From: Eriocheir sinensis
Lineage: Eukaryota > Arthropoda > Malacostraca > Decapoda > Varunidae
DNA: 64,000 bases
Assembly (NCBI RefSeq): GCF_024679095.1
Contig: NC_066513.1
Span: 5,226,482 to 5,290,481 of the forward strand
Direction of reading: 5' to 3'
Part shown: positions 46,735 through 58,555 of the stretch, one piece after another
Layout: each line of letters opens with the position of its first letter
Position numbering within the stretch: the stretch's first letter is position 1
The notes under the pieces: model-generated
Told to the model about the DNA's origin: nothing
The model's database searches: none
The model's input: only the letters and a program-made list of their open reading frames with translations
Program-made: the position numbers and the translations under genes

Positions 46735-47545
46735 AGGTGCCTACCCATTCATGAATATTCTTGAGTTGAACAGCATCCTTCATGAGGTCATTCCGGATGT
46801 GTGTTCTCGGGTATATTTGCACTATTTTGGCACATCTCTGGCACTTTACCTCCTTCCGGTAAGCTCACAACTAACCTCTGTTTATAATGTCCTAGTTGAT
46901 CTCTACACTCTTAATATCTACATTCACACTTATCAGGGCCTGCTGCCTTTCTCACATTCTGTTTTCCTGAAAGAGTTTTTACATTTTGTACCTCCACTTC
47001 AATTTCCCTCAATACCTTTTCACACACACACACAAAAAAACGTCACTATCCGCTCTGAAAGTGTCTCGAAAACTTTTGTTCATAATTTGTTTCTTCCTTT
47101 GAGTCCTCATACACTTCTCGAATTCTCAATTTACTGATCCCAGCTGTGTTTCATCTTAACATTGACATATCTATAGAAAAGTTTTAGTTCTTCTTCATAT
47201 TTCTCTGTATTTCTTGAAATGACTTCCTCTCTGTGAATTCATACTGAGTCATTCCTAGCCGTTCTACATCCTCCTCTCGTTTCTTTTAATCCTACATAAT
47301 TCCTGCAACATTTCTTCAAGATCATCATCACATGAAGAAATAACCTGCTGCAATACTTTGTTCCGACCTCTCCACTAGGAATTACCCATGAATCCAGGGT
47401 ACTGGGTTGCAGTTCAAACACATCGCGTGTGGTGAGTTTTCGACCAGATTTGTTCTGCCCTATATTAGTGTTGGACTGTATCTAGCTCCAGACAGTTTAT
47501 GTCAAAACACATTTTGGCGCCGTTTTGTTGTGATTTTACCATAAT
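46735..47545. other. Intronic, no gene recognised
   Basis: AT-rich sequence with a plus-strand open frame (continuing from 46589 through the GT array to 47137) that has no domain. No repeat family seen. Confidence 0.5.
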
Positions 47546-47548
47546 CCC

Positions 47549-47772
47549 CCCGTGGCGCAGTGGTTAGCACACCTAGCAATGAATCTACAGACTTGGGTTT
47601 GAGCCCCTGCATGGGCAGTTGGCACACATTTCGCTCATCATCCCTTTTATGCTGGGTTATAAATGAGTACCTGGAGAAACATGGGAAGGTAAACTGTAGT
47701 AACTCAGATGCTGTACTGGCCCTGTGTCCCACCACAAGGTTCTAGGACCATTGTGACAGAGATAAACATTAA
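47549..47772 (+). mobile_element. SINE-2, tRNA-derived
   Basis: Head CCGTGGCGCAGTGGTTAGCA and box B GGGTTTGAGCCCC. The body has GTTATAAATGAGTACCTGG, AGGTAAACTGTAGTAACTC and CTGGCCCTGTGTCCCACC. It ends about 50 bases below the exon f donor. Confidence 0.82.
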
Positions 47773-47825
47773 ATGTATGGCTTCAACTTAACATTTGCCT
47801 CCCCACCCCTATACTGCTTCCATAC

Positions 47826-47975
47826 CTTGAATTGCTGCTGGAGAGGCGAGATGCCGTTGGGAGCCTGCGGGGAACGGATAGCCGACAATTTCTTGTCGAA
47901 AGAGTGGCAGGGTAAGGCTGTGTCCAGACCGAACAGTACCTCGTTAAGCACCTGATGGGCGAAGATGTACTGATC
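47826..47975 (-). CDS. RPTP exon f: end of D1, D1-D2 linker, start of D2
   Basis: This 150-base, phase 0-0 exon encodes 50 residues: DQYIFAHQVLNEVLF at the start (last helix of D1), a linker, and GISPLQQQFK at the end (first helix of D2). The acceptor is TGCACTCATTGCAG and the donor GTATGG. The (AC)n array at 48007-48060 sits about 30 bases upstream of the acceptor. Its presence shows that a second phosphatase domain follows. Confidence 0.93.
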
Positions 47976-48004
47976 CTGCAATGAGTGCAGAGAGAAGACA
48001 TTAG

Positions 48005-48006
<2 letters not shown>

Positions 48007-48060
<54 letters not shown>
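48007..48060. repeat. (AC)n microsatellite
   Basis: About 27 AC units, between exon f and a family-5 LINE copy. Confidence 0.95.
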
Positions 48061-48061
<1 letters not shown>

Positions 48062-48062
<1 letters not shown>

Positions 48063-48740
48063 CTGGAGCTCCTCGGAGGAGCCCGGGTCAGGTGTCGACC
48101 TTCCCCCTGCCCACGCTCATCATTATCTCACTACTCTTCTCGTTATCGGTGTTAAGTGCAATGTGCCCTCCAATACTACGATACAGTGCAACGGACTTGT
48201 ACCGCCTGCGACGTGTCTCTGCCTACCCGCCAGTGAAAGTGATCAAGAAACTAAAGGAACTACAACTCTTCCGAAACCGCAGTGCGAGAAAAGACAAACG
48301 TGTGCCTCACAACATACCCGTGATCACCACCACCAGGAGAAGAACCAAACCCCAGCAGGCCAAGGAATACAAACACTTCGAGGTGTCGCGCCAGTGGTAT
48401 GACCTACCCACCGTGCTCCTCTCCAACGTGACCTCACTCACAAACAAGCTTGACGAGGTTATCACTACCATCAAGTCCACCAGTGTCGACGTTGTGACGA
48501 TAACAGAGGCATGGCAGATAATTCCAGAAGTTTGCAGCATCACCGACTACCAACTATTTCATCGCCTCAGGACAGGCAAGCGAGGTGGGGGGTTAGTGCT
48601 TTACTGCCGCTCTCATCTGCACCCCACCCTCCTTCCGGTGGAGCCCCCTGAGGGTGTCGAAACCCTCTGGGTGAGGATGTCCCCCCCCCCCCTCCCACCC
48701 CCGCAACGTTGCCTCGATGCTCATCTGCCTTCTAAATAAA
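48062..48740 (+). mobile_element. Family-5 LINE, 5' part
   Basis: The frame from 48092 carries ATDLYRLRRVSAYPPVKVIK, EYKHFEVSRQWYDLPTVLLS, NVTSLTNKLDEVITTIKS and the endonuclease start VDVVTITEAWQI and TDYQLFHRLRTGKRGGGLVL. It matches the minus copy at 46640-46000. It breaks after a poly-C tract at 48681. Confidence 0.82.
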
Positions 48741-48799
48741 GTAAATCCCATAAACGGAGCAATCCTTGACTCTCTTCCAGCTATTTCCACCCTTGAGAT

Positions 48800-50420
48800 C
48801 CTAGATGACTCCCCCAGATCGCCTCCGCCATCAAGGACCTCAAGAATAACAAAAGCCCAAGTTCTGATGGGATACCAGCACTAGTTTATTTTTTTAATGG
48901 AGGTTATTTTATAAAAAAAAATCAAATTCATAAACTCTTGATGGAAATCTGGCAGTCTGGAAATGTCCTACAAATTCTTAAAGATGGCACCATTATTACA
49001 CTACAAAAAAAAATGGAGACATCTGTATGCGGAAATAGTAGAGGCATCACATTACTCTCCGTACTGGGCAAGATTTTAGCCGAGATTATGCTCAGCTGCT
49101 TGGTAAATCCCTTGTCAGAAAGATCAATTCCTGAATACCAGTGTGGTTTCAGATCAGACCGCAGCACAAAATATGATTTTTGTTGCGCATCAGCTACAGG
49201 AAAAATAGTCGTGACCAGCAGAAGGACATATTTATGGCTTTTACGGGTCTTACAAAAGCATTTGATACCATCAAGCGCACTATACTCTGGCAACTCTTAG
49301 AAAAACTCGGTGTACCTCTTAAGTTTCTTATAGTTATCATGATGTCATAAGTTTCATGATGGTAGGCATTCCCGAGTGCAAGTTGACAACTTGATGTCGG
49401 ACACATTCGACATCAAAGTGGGCGTGAAGCAGGGCTGTGTACTGGCCTCGGTCATTTTCAGTACTTTCTTGCTGGCTGTCACAAATATATGTCATATAGT
49501 CTTTCAGGGGGAGGCCGTTGTTAACATTCAGTGCAGGCTTGATGGTAGCCTTTTCAATCTTAGACGCCTACAGGCATGTACCAAAATCTCTTTTGCCAAC
49601 ATCCTTGAGCTACAGTATGCTGACGACTGTGCCCAATATTTTACAGAGAACGTTAGATGTTTTCGCCTCAGCTTATGCCGCATTAGGTCTTAAAGTGAAC
49701 AGACAAAAAATTATATCACTGCCCAATATTTTCAGCCACCTACTCAACAACATTATTAGCACATGAATGGTGAGGAGATAAAAGTCAAGGAACGCTTCAC
49801 ATTGTTTGGCAGTACCCTAGAGAGTCACTGCTCCATAGACTACGATATTCAATCAAGAACAAATTATGCATCCGCTGCGTTTGACCGCTTACGCCGAAGA
49901 GTGTTCTTTAACAACAACCTGAAAGTATAAACAAAATCTGCAGTCTATCACGCTATATGCGTCTCCACGCTGCTGTATGGGTCAGACACCTGGACTCCAT
50001 ACAGGCGGTATGGGAAAATGCTCGAGAATTTACACACCCGTTGCCTCTAGAAAATTCTCGGCCTATCCTGGAAAGATAAAGTGACTCTTGATGACTTATA
50101 TCTCCACACACAGACCTGCAGCATTGAAACACTACTTGCCCAACGCCACTTACGATGGTTAGGTCACACCATCAGGTGGCCGCAGTACTGTCACCCGAGG
50201 CAGATACTGTGCAGCCAGGTGGCTGAAGGTAAGAGCTGTGGGTGGGCCGAGGAAGCGGTACAAAGATCATTCCAAGGATCTAATGTAGAAATAAAACATA
50301 CATCCAGACACGCTGGAAGCCAAGGCATCAGAGAGAGACGCGTGGAGATTTCCAGTTACCCAATGACTCAAAATACACGAAAGCACTCCAAGTGAGAAGA
50401 AAACAGAAATACGCAGCAGA
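48800..50420 (+). mobile_element. Family-6 LINE (RTE-like), RT part
   Basis: RT remnants: KDLKNNKSPSSDGIPA at 48833, LHKLLMEIWQSG at 48930, YQCGFRSDRSTKYD, FDIKVGVKQGCVLASVIFST, ILELQYADDCAQ, FTLFGSTLESHCSID and ALLYGSDTWTPYRR-like. The last block, TLLAQRHLRWLGHTIR, is a typical RTE-group C-terminal motif. It is broken by many indels. Confidence 0.78.
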
Positions 50421-50743
50421 CACTACCACCACCAGTCCTCAATGTTGATCCTCCTAGAGAACAAAACCCCTGCCATCTGGGTGTGAAGGTGTGTGGCTCA
50501 CGTACTGGTCTACACGCACACCTGAGATGGCACAACCGACAGGGTTGCTAGACCTTCATCAACACTATTCTACAAGAGCAGTCGTCATCGAATTCGAAGG
50601 ACAGCAATAAACAAGTAATTAAGCATGTATAGTAGTAGTAGGATTTGCAGTTGCAGTATTAGTATCAGCATTATTATTAGTAGCAGCAGAGGCAACAATA
50701 GAAAGGTAGTGTTAGTAATTGTGTCAGCCTTCAGCTCACTCAC
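50421..50743. other. Intron just after exon e, no gene seen
   Basis: Includes a short TTATTATTAGTAGCAGCAG-like stretch at 50660. No motif. Confidence 0.5.
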
Positions 50744-50879
50744 AATGTTCTCCACCAGCCTGCCACGGCCGCGCCTCAGGGTAGACAGAGCAATCATCGT
50801 GTTCAATTCACTCCCGGCCTTCAGTTGTTCCAGGAGGTACAGAACCAAGATCACCGTGCCAGTGCGCCCGATGCCCGCG
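50744..50879 (-). CDS. RPTP exon e: D1, P-loop SAGIGRTG and following helix
   Basis: This 136-base exon begins with one base that completes Ser, then AGIGRTGTVILVLYLLEQ, and ends GRGRLVENI before a GTGAGT donor. With exon d it gives HCSAGIGRTG, so Cys and Arg of the CX5R loop are present. The acceptor is odd: it is preceded by an AAT repeat and GTGGTGGTCAG, with no good pyrimidine tract. The position equal to the catalytic-cycle Gln of QTxxQY reads Glu (VENIDQY once joined to the next exon). Confidence 0.93.
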
Positions 50880-50889
50880 CTGACCACCA

Positions 50890-50894
50890 CATTA

Positions 50895-50968
<74 letters not shown>

Positions 50969-50970
50969 GT
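50890..50970. repeat. (TTA)n microsatellite at the exon e acceptor
   Basis: About 25 TTA units. On the gene strand it reads (TAA)n or (AAT)n and ends about 10 bases before the acceptor AG of exon e. Confidence 0.95.
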
Positions 50971-51520
50971 TATGATTACTAGTATTGATTTTTTTACCTA
51001 GGCTGCATAGAAAGGGGGGTGTTGTTACATATTAATTAATATATTTTGCAGAACAGTGTGCAGGTGAAGGGTAGCACATATTAAGGGATTGGAATTATCC
51101 CGACACTGCCCTTGTGTAAGAGGCACCATAACCTCCTTCTTCTCAAACTATTATGTCTTTTTTTTACCAGCGAGAGGCAGCTCAGGGGCAAAAAATCAAA
51201 ATTCGACAACAAAATTAATCCATTAGATGCTGCAGCTAACCTTGCCTTGACCACTTCCCAGTCCTCCCTCCCTCCTTTCCATTTATTTCTCTTTTCTTTT
51301 TCCCTCCACATTCCCTTGATGTCTTTTCCTCTCTCCTTCCTTCCTTTCCCTTTCCTCTTTTTTTCTTCTCTTCACTTTTCCTTGACCACTTTTCCTCTCT
51401 CTCTCTCCTTTCCCTTTCCTTCTCTCACTTTCACTAGTTTAACCTTCCTCTCCCTATGTTCTCCTTTTTTCTTCTTTACTTATGTCAAAATGGATATTAA
51501 GGAACTGTATTTTCTTGTCT
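50971..51520. other. Intronic, pyrimidine-rich, no gene
   Basis: A family-3 3' tail-like segment (TTTTTTTTACCAGCGAGAGG, then CAGCTCAGGGGCAAAA) lies at 51160-51195. The rest is TC-rich on the plus strand. Confidence 0.45.
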
Positions 51521-51521
51521 T

Positions 51522-51592
<71 letters not shown>
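51522..51592. repeat. (CT)n microsatellite
   Basis: About 35 CT units, about 120 bases from exon d. Confidence 0.95.
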
Positions 51593-51595
<3 letters not shown>

Positions 51596-51713
51596 CTTTC
51601 CTTCCTCCATTCCACATCCCTCCTTCCTTTACCATCGGTCCCTCCTCTTACTCCTCTCTCACCATTCTCCTCCCTCACTCCCCAGCCTTCAGCTACAATC
51701 CCACAAGACTGAC

Positions 51714-51841
51714 CTGCAGTGCACCGTGATGGGATGGCAGTTGTCATGGTTCAGGCGCACCTTTTTCAGCATGTTAGCCAGGCCGTATGCCATCTGGGGC
51801 ACACCGTGGTCTGGCCAGGCAATGTACTGGTAATGTGTCAC
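51714..51841 (-). CDS. RPTP exon d: D1, WPD loop and catalytic Cys
   Basis: This 128-base exon starts in phase 0 and ends in phase 2. It encodes VTHYQYIAWPDHGVP and ends PITVHC followed by two bases of a serine codon. The Asp of WPD is the general acid of the phosphatase reaction and the terminal Cys is the nucleophile; both are intact. The acceptor is GATTCTTCCACAG and the donor GTCAGT. The next exon supplies the third base of Ser, restoring HCSAG. Confidence 0.95.
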
Positions 51842-51995
51842 CTGTGGAAGAATCAAGGTATACATGTGATTAAACAGCACACACACACACATACACACGC
51901 ACTCGGCAGCTGTCGGGACTTAAACATTATCACCGATCCACTCCCTTCTATTGACCTGGAAATACGACAAATTTACGTATGTTGTGGGGTCAGGG

Positions 51996-52290
51996 CCTGG
52001 CATAGGGAAAAAGTTGGAAAGTTTCGTTTAGTCGGCACAACATCTGTGGTCATATGCCGGAGAGAGACAGAAGGGGAAGGACTTATAGGAGAAGGGAACA
52101 GATCCCAGGAGACGGGACACAACCCCCGATTAATACCTGGTACCCATTCACTGCTGGGTGGACAGGGGCGTAGGGTATCGGAAAAGCCGCCCACATTTTT
52201 CCACTCCGCCCGGGAATCGAACCCGGGCTCTCTCGGTTGTGAACCGAGTGTGCTAACCACTGCACCACGAAGGCCCCTCCTGGCATAGGG
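51996..52290 (-). mobile_element. SINE-V, tRNA-Val-derived, with perfect target site duplication
   Basis: CCTGGCATAGGG is present at 51996-52007 and again at 52279-52290. Between them is a minus-strand SINE with head GTGGTGCAGTGGTTAGCACA and box B GGGTTCGATTCCC, and the same body as the copy at 3518. The perfect 12-base duplication shows a fairly recent insertion by LINE machinery. Confidence 0.93.
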
Positions 52291-52449
52291 CAGCTGGGTA
52301 GGCCCTGTCTCTCAAAGGTAAGAAAAATAGGGAGGAAATAATGAGGAAACAAGTGCCGAAGTCAAACTGACTTGGGCGAAAATGGTGAGGATATGATTTT
52401 TTTTTTTGCCGAGGTAGAAAAATATCATATTCCTGGTTACTCGCCACAT

Positions 52450-52960
52450 TAAATGTCACCCCCGGGATTATTTTCATGAATGAGATGACTAGAGAGAGAA
52501 GTAGAGGATTCAAAGAAAGAGGTAAGCGGTCTGAGGGATAATTTGAGGAAATTTGGTTAAATCGTGGATGATCTGAAGAATGAACTGGTTGCCAGGGGGG
52601 AAGAAGCCAGAAACCTCAGAGAATAAAATGAAAAAAACTCATGAAGAGAATTGCTAGTGATGATAACATTGATGACAAGATAAAGGCAGCGGTCAAAGAG
52701 GAAATATAAAACAGGGCATGGAGCAGTAATGACGGTGAAATGGGCGTAGAAAATAAAATGAAGAAAATAGTTGATATATAAATAAATGTATGGAAAAAAG
52801 AAAAGGAAAAAGGTAGTTTCAAAGAAATTTCAGAATAACAGGAAAGATAAAGAAAAGTAACATGAGGTTGTTCAGGTAATAAAAAATAGGTTAGAGAAAC
52901 GCTCGGAAAGAAAGAGTATGATAATTATAGGTGTTAAAGAAGGGAAAACCCCATTGAAGT

Positions 52961-53049
<89 letters not shown>

Positions 53050-56000
53050 AATCAGTAAGTTGAAAGAAATACTGACAAGCCTAGATGAATAAGCTGGGAG
53101 ACTGACAGAAGACGTGGACGAGGTGACAAGTTATGGAAAATATGAAGAAGGGAAAAACAGATCGATTAAGCCAAAGTTCAGGTCACAAACGGCAGCCGAG
53201 ATGATTATAAGTCAGATGGGAATACTTATAGGTATAGATAAAGAAAAATTTATAACGTCAAATTTGAGCACAGAGGAAAGAGTTAAGATGAGGGAAACTG
53301 TAAATGAAGCAGAGCGTAGAAGAGAAGAAAAAAGAAAAAAAACAGTTTGAAAAGGAGAGGATTATTATTATTATTATTATTATTTTTTTTTTGAGTGTGA
53401 AATGGCGAGTGATGAAGTGGTGGACCAGGAATCGAGAAGAGGAGAACAAGTACAAAGCAACAACAATAGGGAAGATAAAGGAATAAAAAAGCTTAAGTTA
53501 ACGTACACTAATGTCGACATAAAAAAAGCTAAAATTAAAAGACTACCTGAACAAAGTTAAACCAGATGTAATGTGCATCACAGAAACAAAACTAGCAAAA
53601 GGTACAGATGTGGTGGGAGCAGAAGAGTGCAAATTTATATATAGAAAATACAGAATAGGGAAGAGTGGTGGAGCTGTGATGATACTGGTCAAAACATAGT
53701 TAAAAGTGATATACGTGAGAACAGGATTAGATAATACGAAAATTGTAAGTGTTCTACTAAAGTTTAAATGCCATGAAAAACGGACGGTAATGGTGACATG
53801 TGCCCCCACATACAAGCTGATCAAATTAAATATATTATAACGTGTTAGAAGGTACAATTGAAGAATTAGAGGATAATATTAGTAATAGCAAACATGTTAT
53901 TCTAACAGGAGACTTTAAACTGTAAAAAAAAATTGTCAAATGGGAAAAGTTTGAAGTGGAAGGTGAAGAAAATACCTGGGGAGCTAAAATATTAATGTTG
54001 GCCACAGAAAGCTCATGACACAGTGGTACATAGAGGGAAGAGACGAGATTTAGAGATGAACTAGCAAGACTGGACTAAAGTTTGACTAAATGAATACACC
54101 TGTTAAGTGAAGGGCAACACAAGGGAAAAAGTGACCATTAAATATTACAAATATAAATTGACGAAGAATGTGAAAATATTGCATTAGAGAACCATAAGAA
54201 GAAAAAAAATACAATAAAGCTAAGTATAATGACGTGAAAACATTTTTTTGTAGGTAGAAATTAGTCAGAAATTAAAGAAAAAAAGTGACAAAGGTTGAAC
54301 AAAATTATGAGTATGAACTACCTTAAATCTTATAATGAAGGTGTAGTAAAGTGGGTACCCTACTATGTAATAAAGAAAAGAGGAAAAAAAGAGTGGTTTA
54401 ATACAATATGTCTGGAAGCAAAGAAAAAGAAAGGTGAAACATGGAGAATCTAAATAGGAGAATGAATGCCATAAATAGGGAAAGCTATAGACAAGCTAGA
54501 AATTATTACACCAAAGTGAGGAGGGAAGAGGATAGGAAGTATGAAAATAACATACTAGAAAAATGTAAGGACACAAAACCTTTTAATAAACTCTTAAAAA
54601 AAAAATAAGGGAAAAGAATCTGTGAATATGATCAGAGTGGGTGACAAAGTCTTTGAGTATGCGAAGGAAATCTGTGAAATATTGAATGAAAACCTTCAGA
54701 AAGTATTTACCCAAGAGAGAGATGAAGAAGGAAAAAGTGCAGTGAACAGTTAATAGAACCAATTCATGACATTATAAGTTGCTAGATTAATATTGAGAAA
54801 GTCCCAGTGCAGTAGAAGAGGACACATGTGGTCCCACTATATAAGAGCAGAAATAAGCAACAGCCACTGAACGATAGACTGCTTCCACTAACAAGCGTCA
54901 TGTGCAAGCTGTGTGAGAAGGTAACTGAAAGATAGTGGTTGGACCTTCTGGATAGAGAGAAGAGGTATAATAGATTAAAGTCATTTTGGAGTCAGGTATG
55001 GTTAATCTTGTATCACAAATCTAACATGTTTTTTATTCAAGAGCAATAGATATAGTGCAGAAGAGAGACGGATGGGCGGACTGCATAATTTTGGGCCTAA
55101 AAAAGGCATTCGATAACGTTTCACGTAAAGATTGCTGTGGAAACTAGAACATAGAGTAGGATTAGGGAAAAAAGGACAGAATGGATGAAAAATTACCTGA
55201 CAAACTGAGAAATGCGAACTATGTTTCAAAATGAAATATCAGAATAGAGACCAATCATAAGTGGAGTGCCACAGGGATCAGTGTTAGAGCCAACAATGTT
55301 TCTAGTATATATGAATGATATGCCAGAAAATAAAGTTAAATAAGTATGTATGAAGATGACGCCAAACTCCTTAGAAAATAAGAGATGATGATGATTGTAC
55401 TAAACTACTGGAAGTTTTAAATGACATACATTAATGAAGCAATGAATGGGAAATGGAGTTTAACAAAAAAAGAAATGTCATACAATGAAAATGGGAAAAC
55501 ATATAAATAGACCAAGTATAAGTGTAAGATGAGAAGGACAATCATCAACGGACGGAAGGAAGAAAAAGATTTTGGAATTATAATGCAAAATACGCTGACA
55601 CCTGAGAAGGACATAAATACAATATTCAGAGAAACATATCTTTTGCTGCAAAATATTAGTAGTATTTCACTATTAAGATAGGGACATGGTGAATATGATA
55701 ATAACAACATTGATTAGACCAGGGTTAGAGTATGCAGTGGTTGTTTGGTCACCACACAGGAAAAAAAGACATAAGTAAACTTTAAACTATTCAGAGGACT
55801 GCAACTAAGATGGTACCAGAACTATCAAACCTGTCATACGAGACTAGATTGGAAGAACTGGGCCTACCAACACTGGAAGAAAGAAGAGCAAGAGGAGACC
55901 TGATTGCGTTGTACGGGAATACAGTGGAACGGACGTGCTGGATAGAAATGATCTGATCAAGACAGAAGTGGGGGGTGGGGGTGGGGGGGGCAACTATGAG

Positions 56001-56225
56001 GACACAGCAAGAAATTCAGGAAGGGGACTTGTTTGAAAGACACAAAGTACAGTTTTCCATACAGGAGTGTGGATACATGTGATGGCCTAAACAAAGACAT
56101 TGTTGGAGCGGGCAGTCTTTATATAAAGAAGGAAAATTAGGACAAATGTAGACTGGGAGACAGGATTGTCCGAGCTTGAGCTGAGGTCCTGTATACTACA
56201 AATAGGTATATACAAATAGGTAAAC
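52450..56225 (+). mobile_element. Family-2 LINE, longest copy
   Basis: ORF1-like charged, coiled-coil-type remnants (52500-53350, with QTAAEMIISQMGILIGIDKE) come first. The endonuclease remnants are KPDVMCITETKLAKGTD, KCHEKRTVMVTCAPTYK and SKHVILTGDF at 53560-53925. RT remnants are VPHYIRAEISNS-like at 54825, [20 protein letters not shown] at 55260 and [20 protein letters not shown] at 55815. The tail CTACAAATAGGTATATACAA passes into an AC run. Stops occur in every block. Confidence 0.85.
52965..53046. repeat. (AG)n microsatellite inside LINE
   Basis: About 40 AG units in the ORF1 region of the family-2 copy. Confidence 0.93.
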
Positions 56226-56577
56226 ACACACACACACACACATTAGGGATGTGCGGTATAAAAAAAAAATAAAAAAACGGTATAGCCGATACTGGTTTCC
56301 TGAAATAATATCGGTACGCTTCTTACCGGTATAAGTCATGACACCGGTAATATCGGTATTTCCTCAAACTACCGGTAATACCGGTAACGGTATTTACTTT
56401 TGAAATGGGAAATTTTTCCTTTGGCTTTACTCATACATTATGTAACACTAAAATCACACAAGATAGGTTTAGGTGACTTCTAACTTAATATTTTTTGCAT
56501 GAATAATTTTTTTTCACATAATAAAGATAAAAAAAAAAAAAATTCAAATCTCCTTAAACATTTATTTTGGGGTATGT

Positions 56578-56583
56578 TTGTAA

Positions 56584-56652
<69 letters not shown>

Positions 56653-56681
56653 CACTAATAACAACAACAACAACAGTAATA

Positions 56682-56727
<46 letters not shown>
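56578..56727. repeat. (AAT)n microsatellites
   Basis: Two arrays of AAT (56578-56650 and 56680-56727) separated by AACAACAACAACAGTAAT-type sequence, inside the hAT-like element. Confidence 0.92.
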
Positions 56728-57158
56728 GTAATGATATATGGTTTAATTAGAAAACTGCATCATAGTGCTAATACTCATAAAAATAAAAGTAATAAATAAA
56801 TAAAAAATAAAGTAATGGCAATAAATAAGCTATGTATGGACACAAAGTTTCCACTCATGGACCGGGGCAGGAAGTAGCCTAATGTATGACGTTATGCACC
56901 AAGCTGACTCATTATCGTCCTGAAGTAAACAGACTGTAAAGCATATATACGTAGACTGTGAACTAGGTGAATATATTACTCGATTTCATGTTAACATCTT
57001 CACTTTGAGGCGTATGTCGCATTCACGAAAACGAGTCATTTTCACTTTGCTCTGAATCTGAAAGCATTTCGTATCTGACGGGCACGTGAACAGCAGCTCA
57101 TTTCACTGACCCACGAGTCGATTTTCGTTCACATGAGATAATGTTACATATTATGGAA

Positions 57159-57163
<5 letters not shown>

Positions 57164-57196
<33 letters not shown>
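57164..57196. repeat. (CT)n microsatellite
   Basis: About 16 CT units in the same transposon. Confidence 0.9.
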
Positions 57197-57198
<2 letters not shown>

Positions 57199-57722
57199 AA
57201 CAGGCTACTCATATCTCGTGCGGTAAACGTTCAAGTAAACTTAAAGACAGATGAAAAGATGAAGAATGAAGACAAAGATAAAAAAAATAAAAAAAAATAC
57301 ATACGTCCCACACTATTCGTTGGCTGGCCATTCGGGGGTTCGACTATGATTATATTTAGATTTATGGGTTATGTTAATCATGTCATATTCACTGATGCCG
57401 TTTCAACATTAAACGCGCGCGGGAGGTGTGCTAAGTACGTGGCCTGCGCTTCGACCATAAGTAGCCAGTAGTGAAGTCACAACTCAGTGCCTTTGTACTT
57501 ACGTATTTGAATAATTGTTATATCCATGGGGTTGGTGCATTCAGTGCTGTACAAAAGAAAGAAAATACCGAAAAAAATACCGACGAAGAAGCATCGGTAT
57601 AGCGGTATACCGATGTGATAAAAAAAATACCGTTACCTGTATACCGAAGTGCTGCAGATGCCGGTAATACCGAAACTAAAGTACCGGTATTCCGGTATAC
57701 CGGATATCGGCGCACATCCCTA

Positions 57723-57753
57723 ACACACACGCACACACACACACACACACACA
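57723..57753. repeat. (AC)n microsatellite
   Basis: AC run directly after the right TIR of the hAT-like element. Confidence 0.9.
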
Positions 57754-57859
57754 CTTCTCTCTTTCTCTGTCAGGACATAATATGCCACATTCACACCAAA
57801 TTTACCCGCTTCCTGGCAAGCCAGATGCATCTTGCTGACTGGCCTCCAGCATGACCTAC

Positions 57860-57913
57860 CTGTCTTTGGGTGCTCCCGTCGGACAGGATGAAAATCCGAA
57901 TCACAAAGTCCAT
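57860..57913 (-). CDS. RPTP exon c: D1, short strand exon before the WPD loop
   Basis: This 54-base, phase 0-0 exon encodes 18 residues, MDFVIRIFILSDGSTQRQ, the strand-turn-strand that precedes VxHYQY in PTP domains. The acceptor is TGCATCTCCTCAG and the donor GTAGGT. It joins in frame to the WPD-loop exon 6 kb away. A hAT-like element ends about 140 bases downstream in the intron. Confidence 0.9.
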
Positions 57914-58009
57914 CTGAGGAGATGCAGAGAACAGTGGTGACGGGAGTAAGAGGACACAATGGTAATGATAAAATTTACGATAGCAATAGTAACATGGAAA
58001 TAATGAAAA

Positions 58010-58510
<501 letters not shown>

Positions 58511-58555
58511 TAATAATAGAACAAAGAATTACAAGAAAAGCAAGTGAGACTGGGT

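Larger units (their letters stand above)
56244..57722. mobile_element. hAT-like non-autonomous transposon rich in CCGGTA motifs
   Basis: The left end is TAGGGATGTGCGGTAT and the right end is ATCGGCGCACATCCCTA, giving an 11-base perfect TIR. The flanks are AC repeats on both sides, fitting an 8-base AC-type target duplication. Both subterminal regions are dense in GGTATACCGG, ACCGGTAATACCGGTA and related palindromes. The middle holds (AAT)n arrays, a CT array and AT-rich DNA; no transposase. Confidence 0.85.

Noticed and set aside
50879..50890. Exon e beginning further upstream with VVVSAG
   Set aside because: Reading through gives no Cys before SAG and runs into an AAT array; splicing at GTCAG with exon d restores HCSAG exactly.
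51112..51729. 205-codon Ser/Leu/Phe-rich plus-strand frame
   Set aside because: Low-complexity TC-rich DNA including a CT microsatellite, antisense to exon d.
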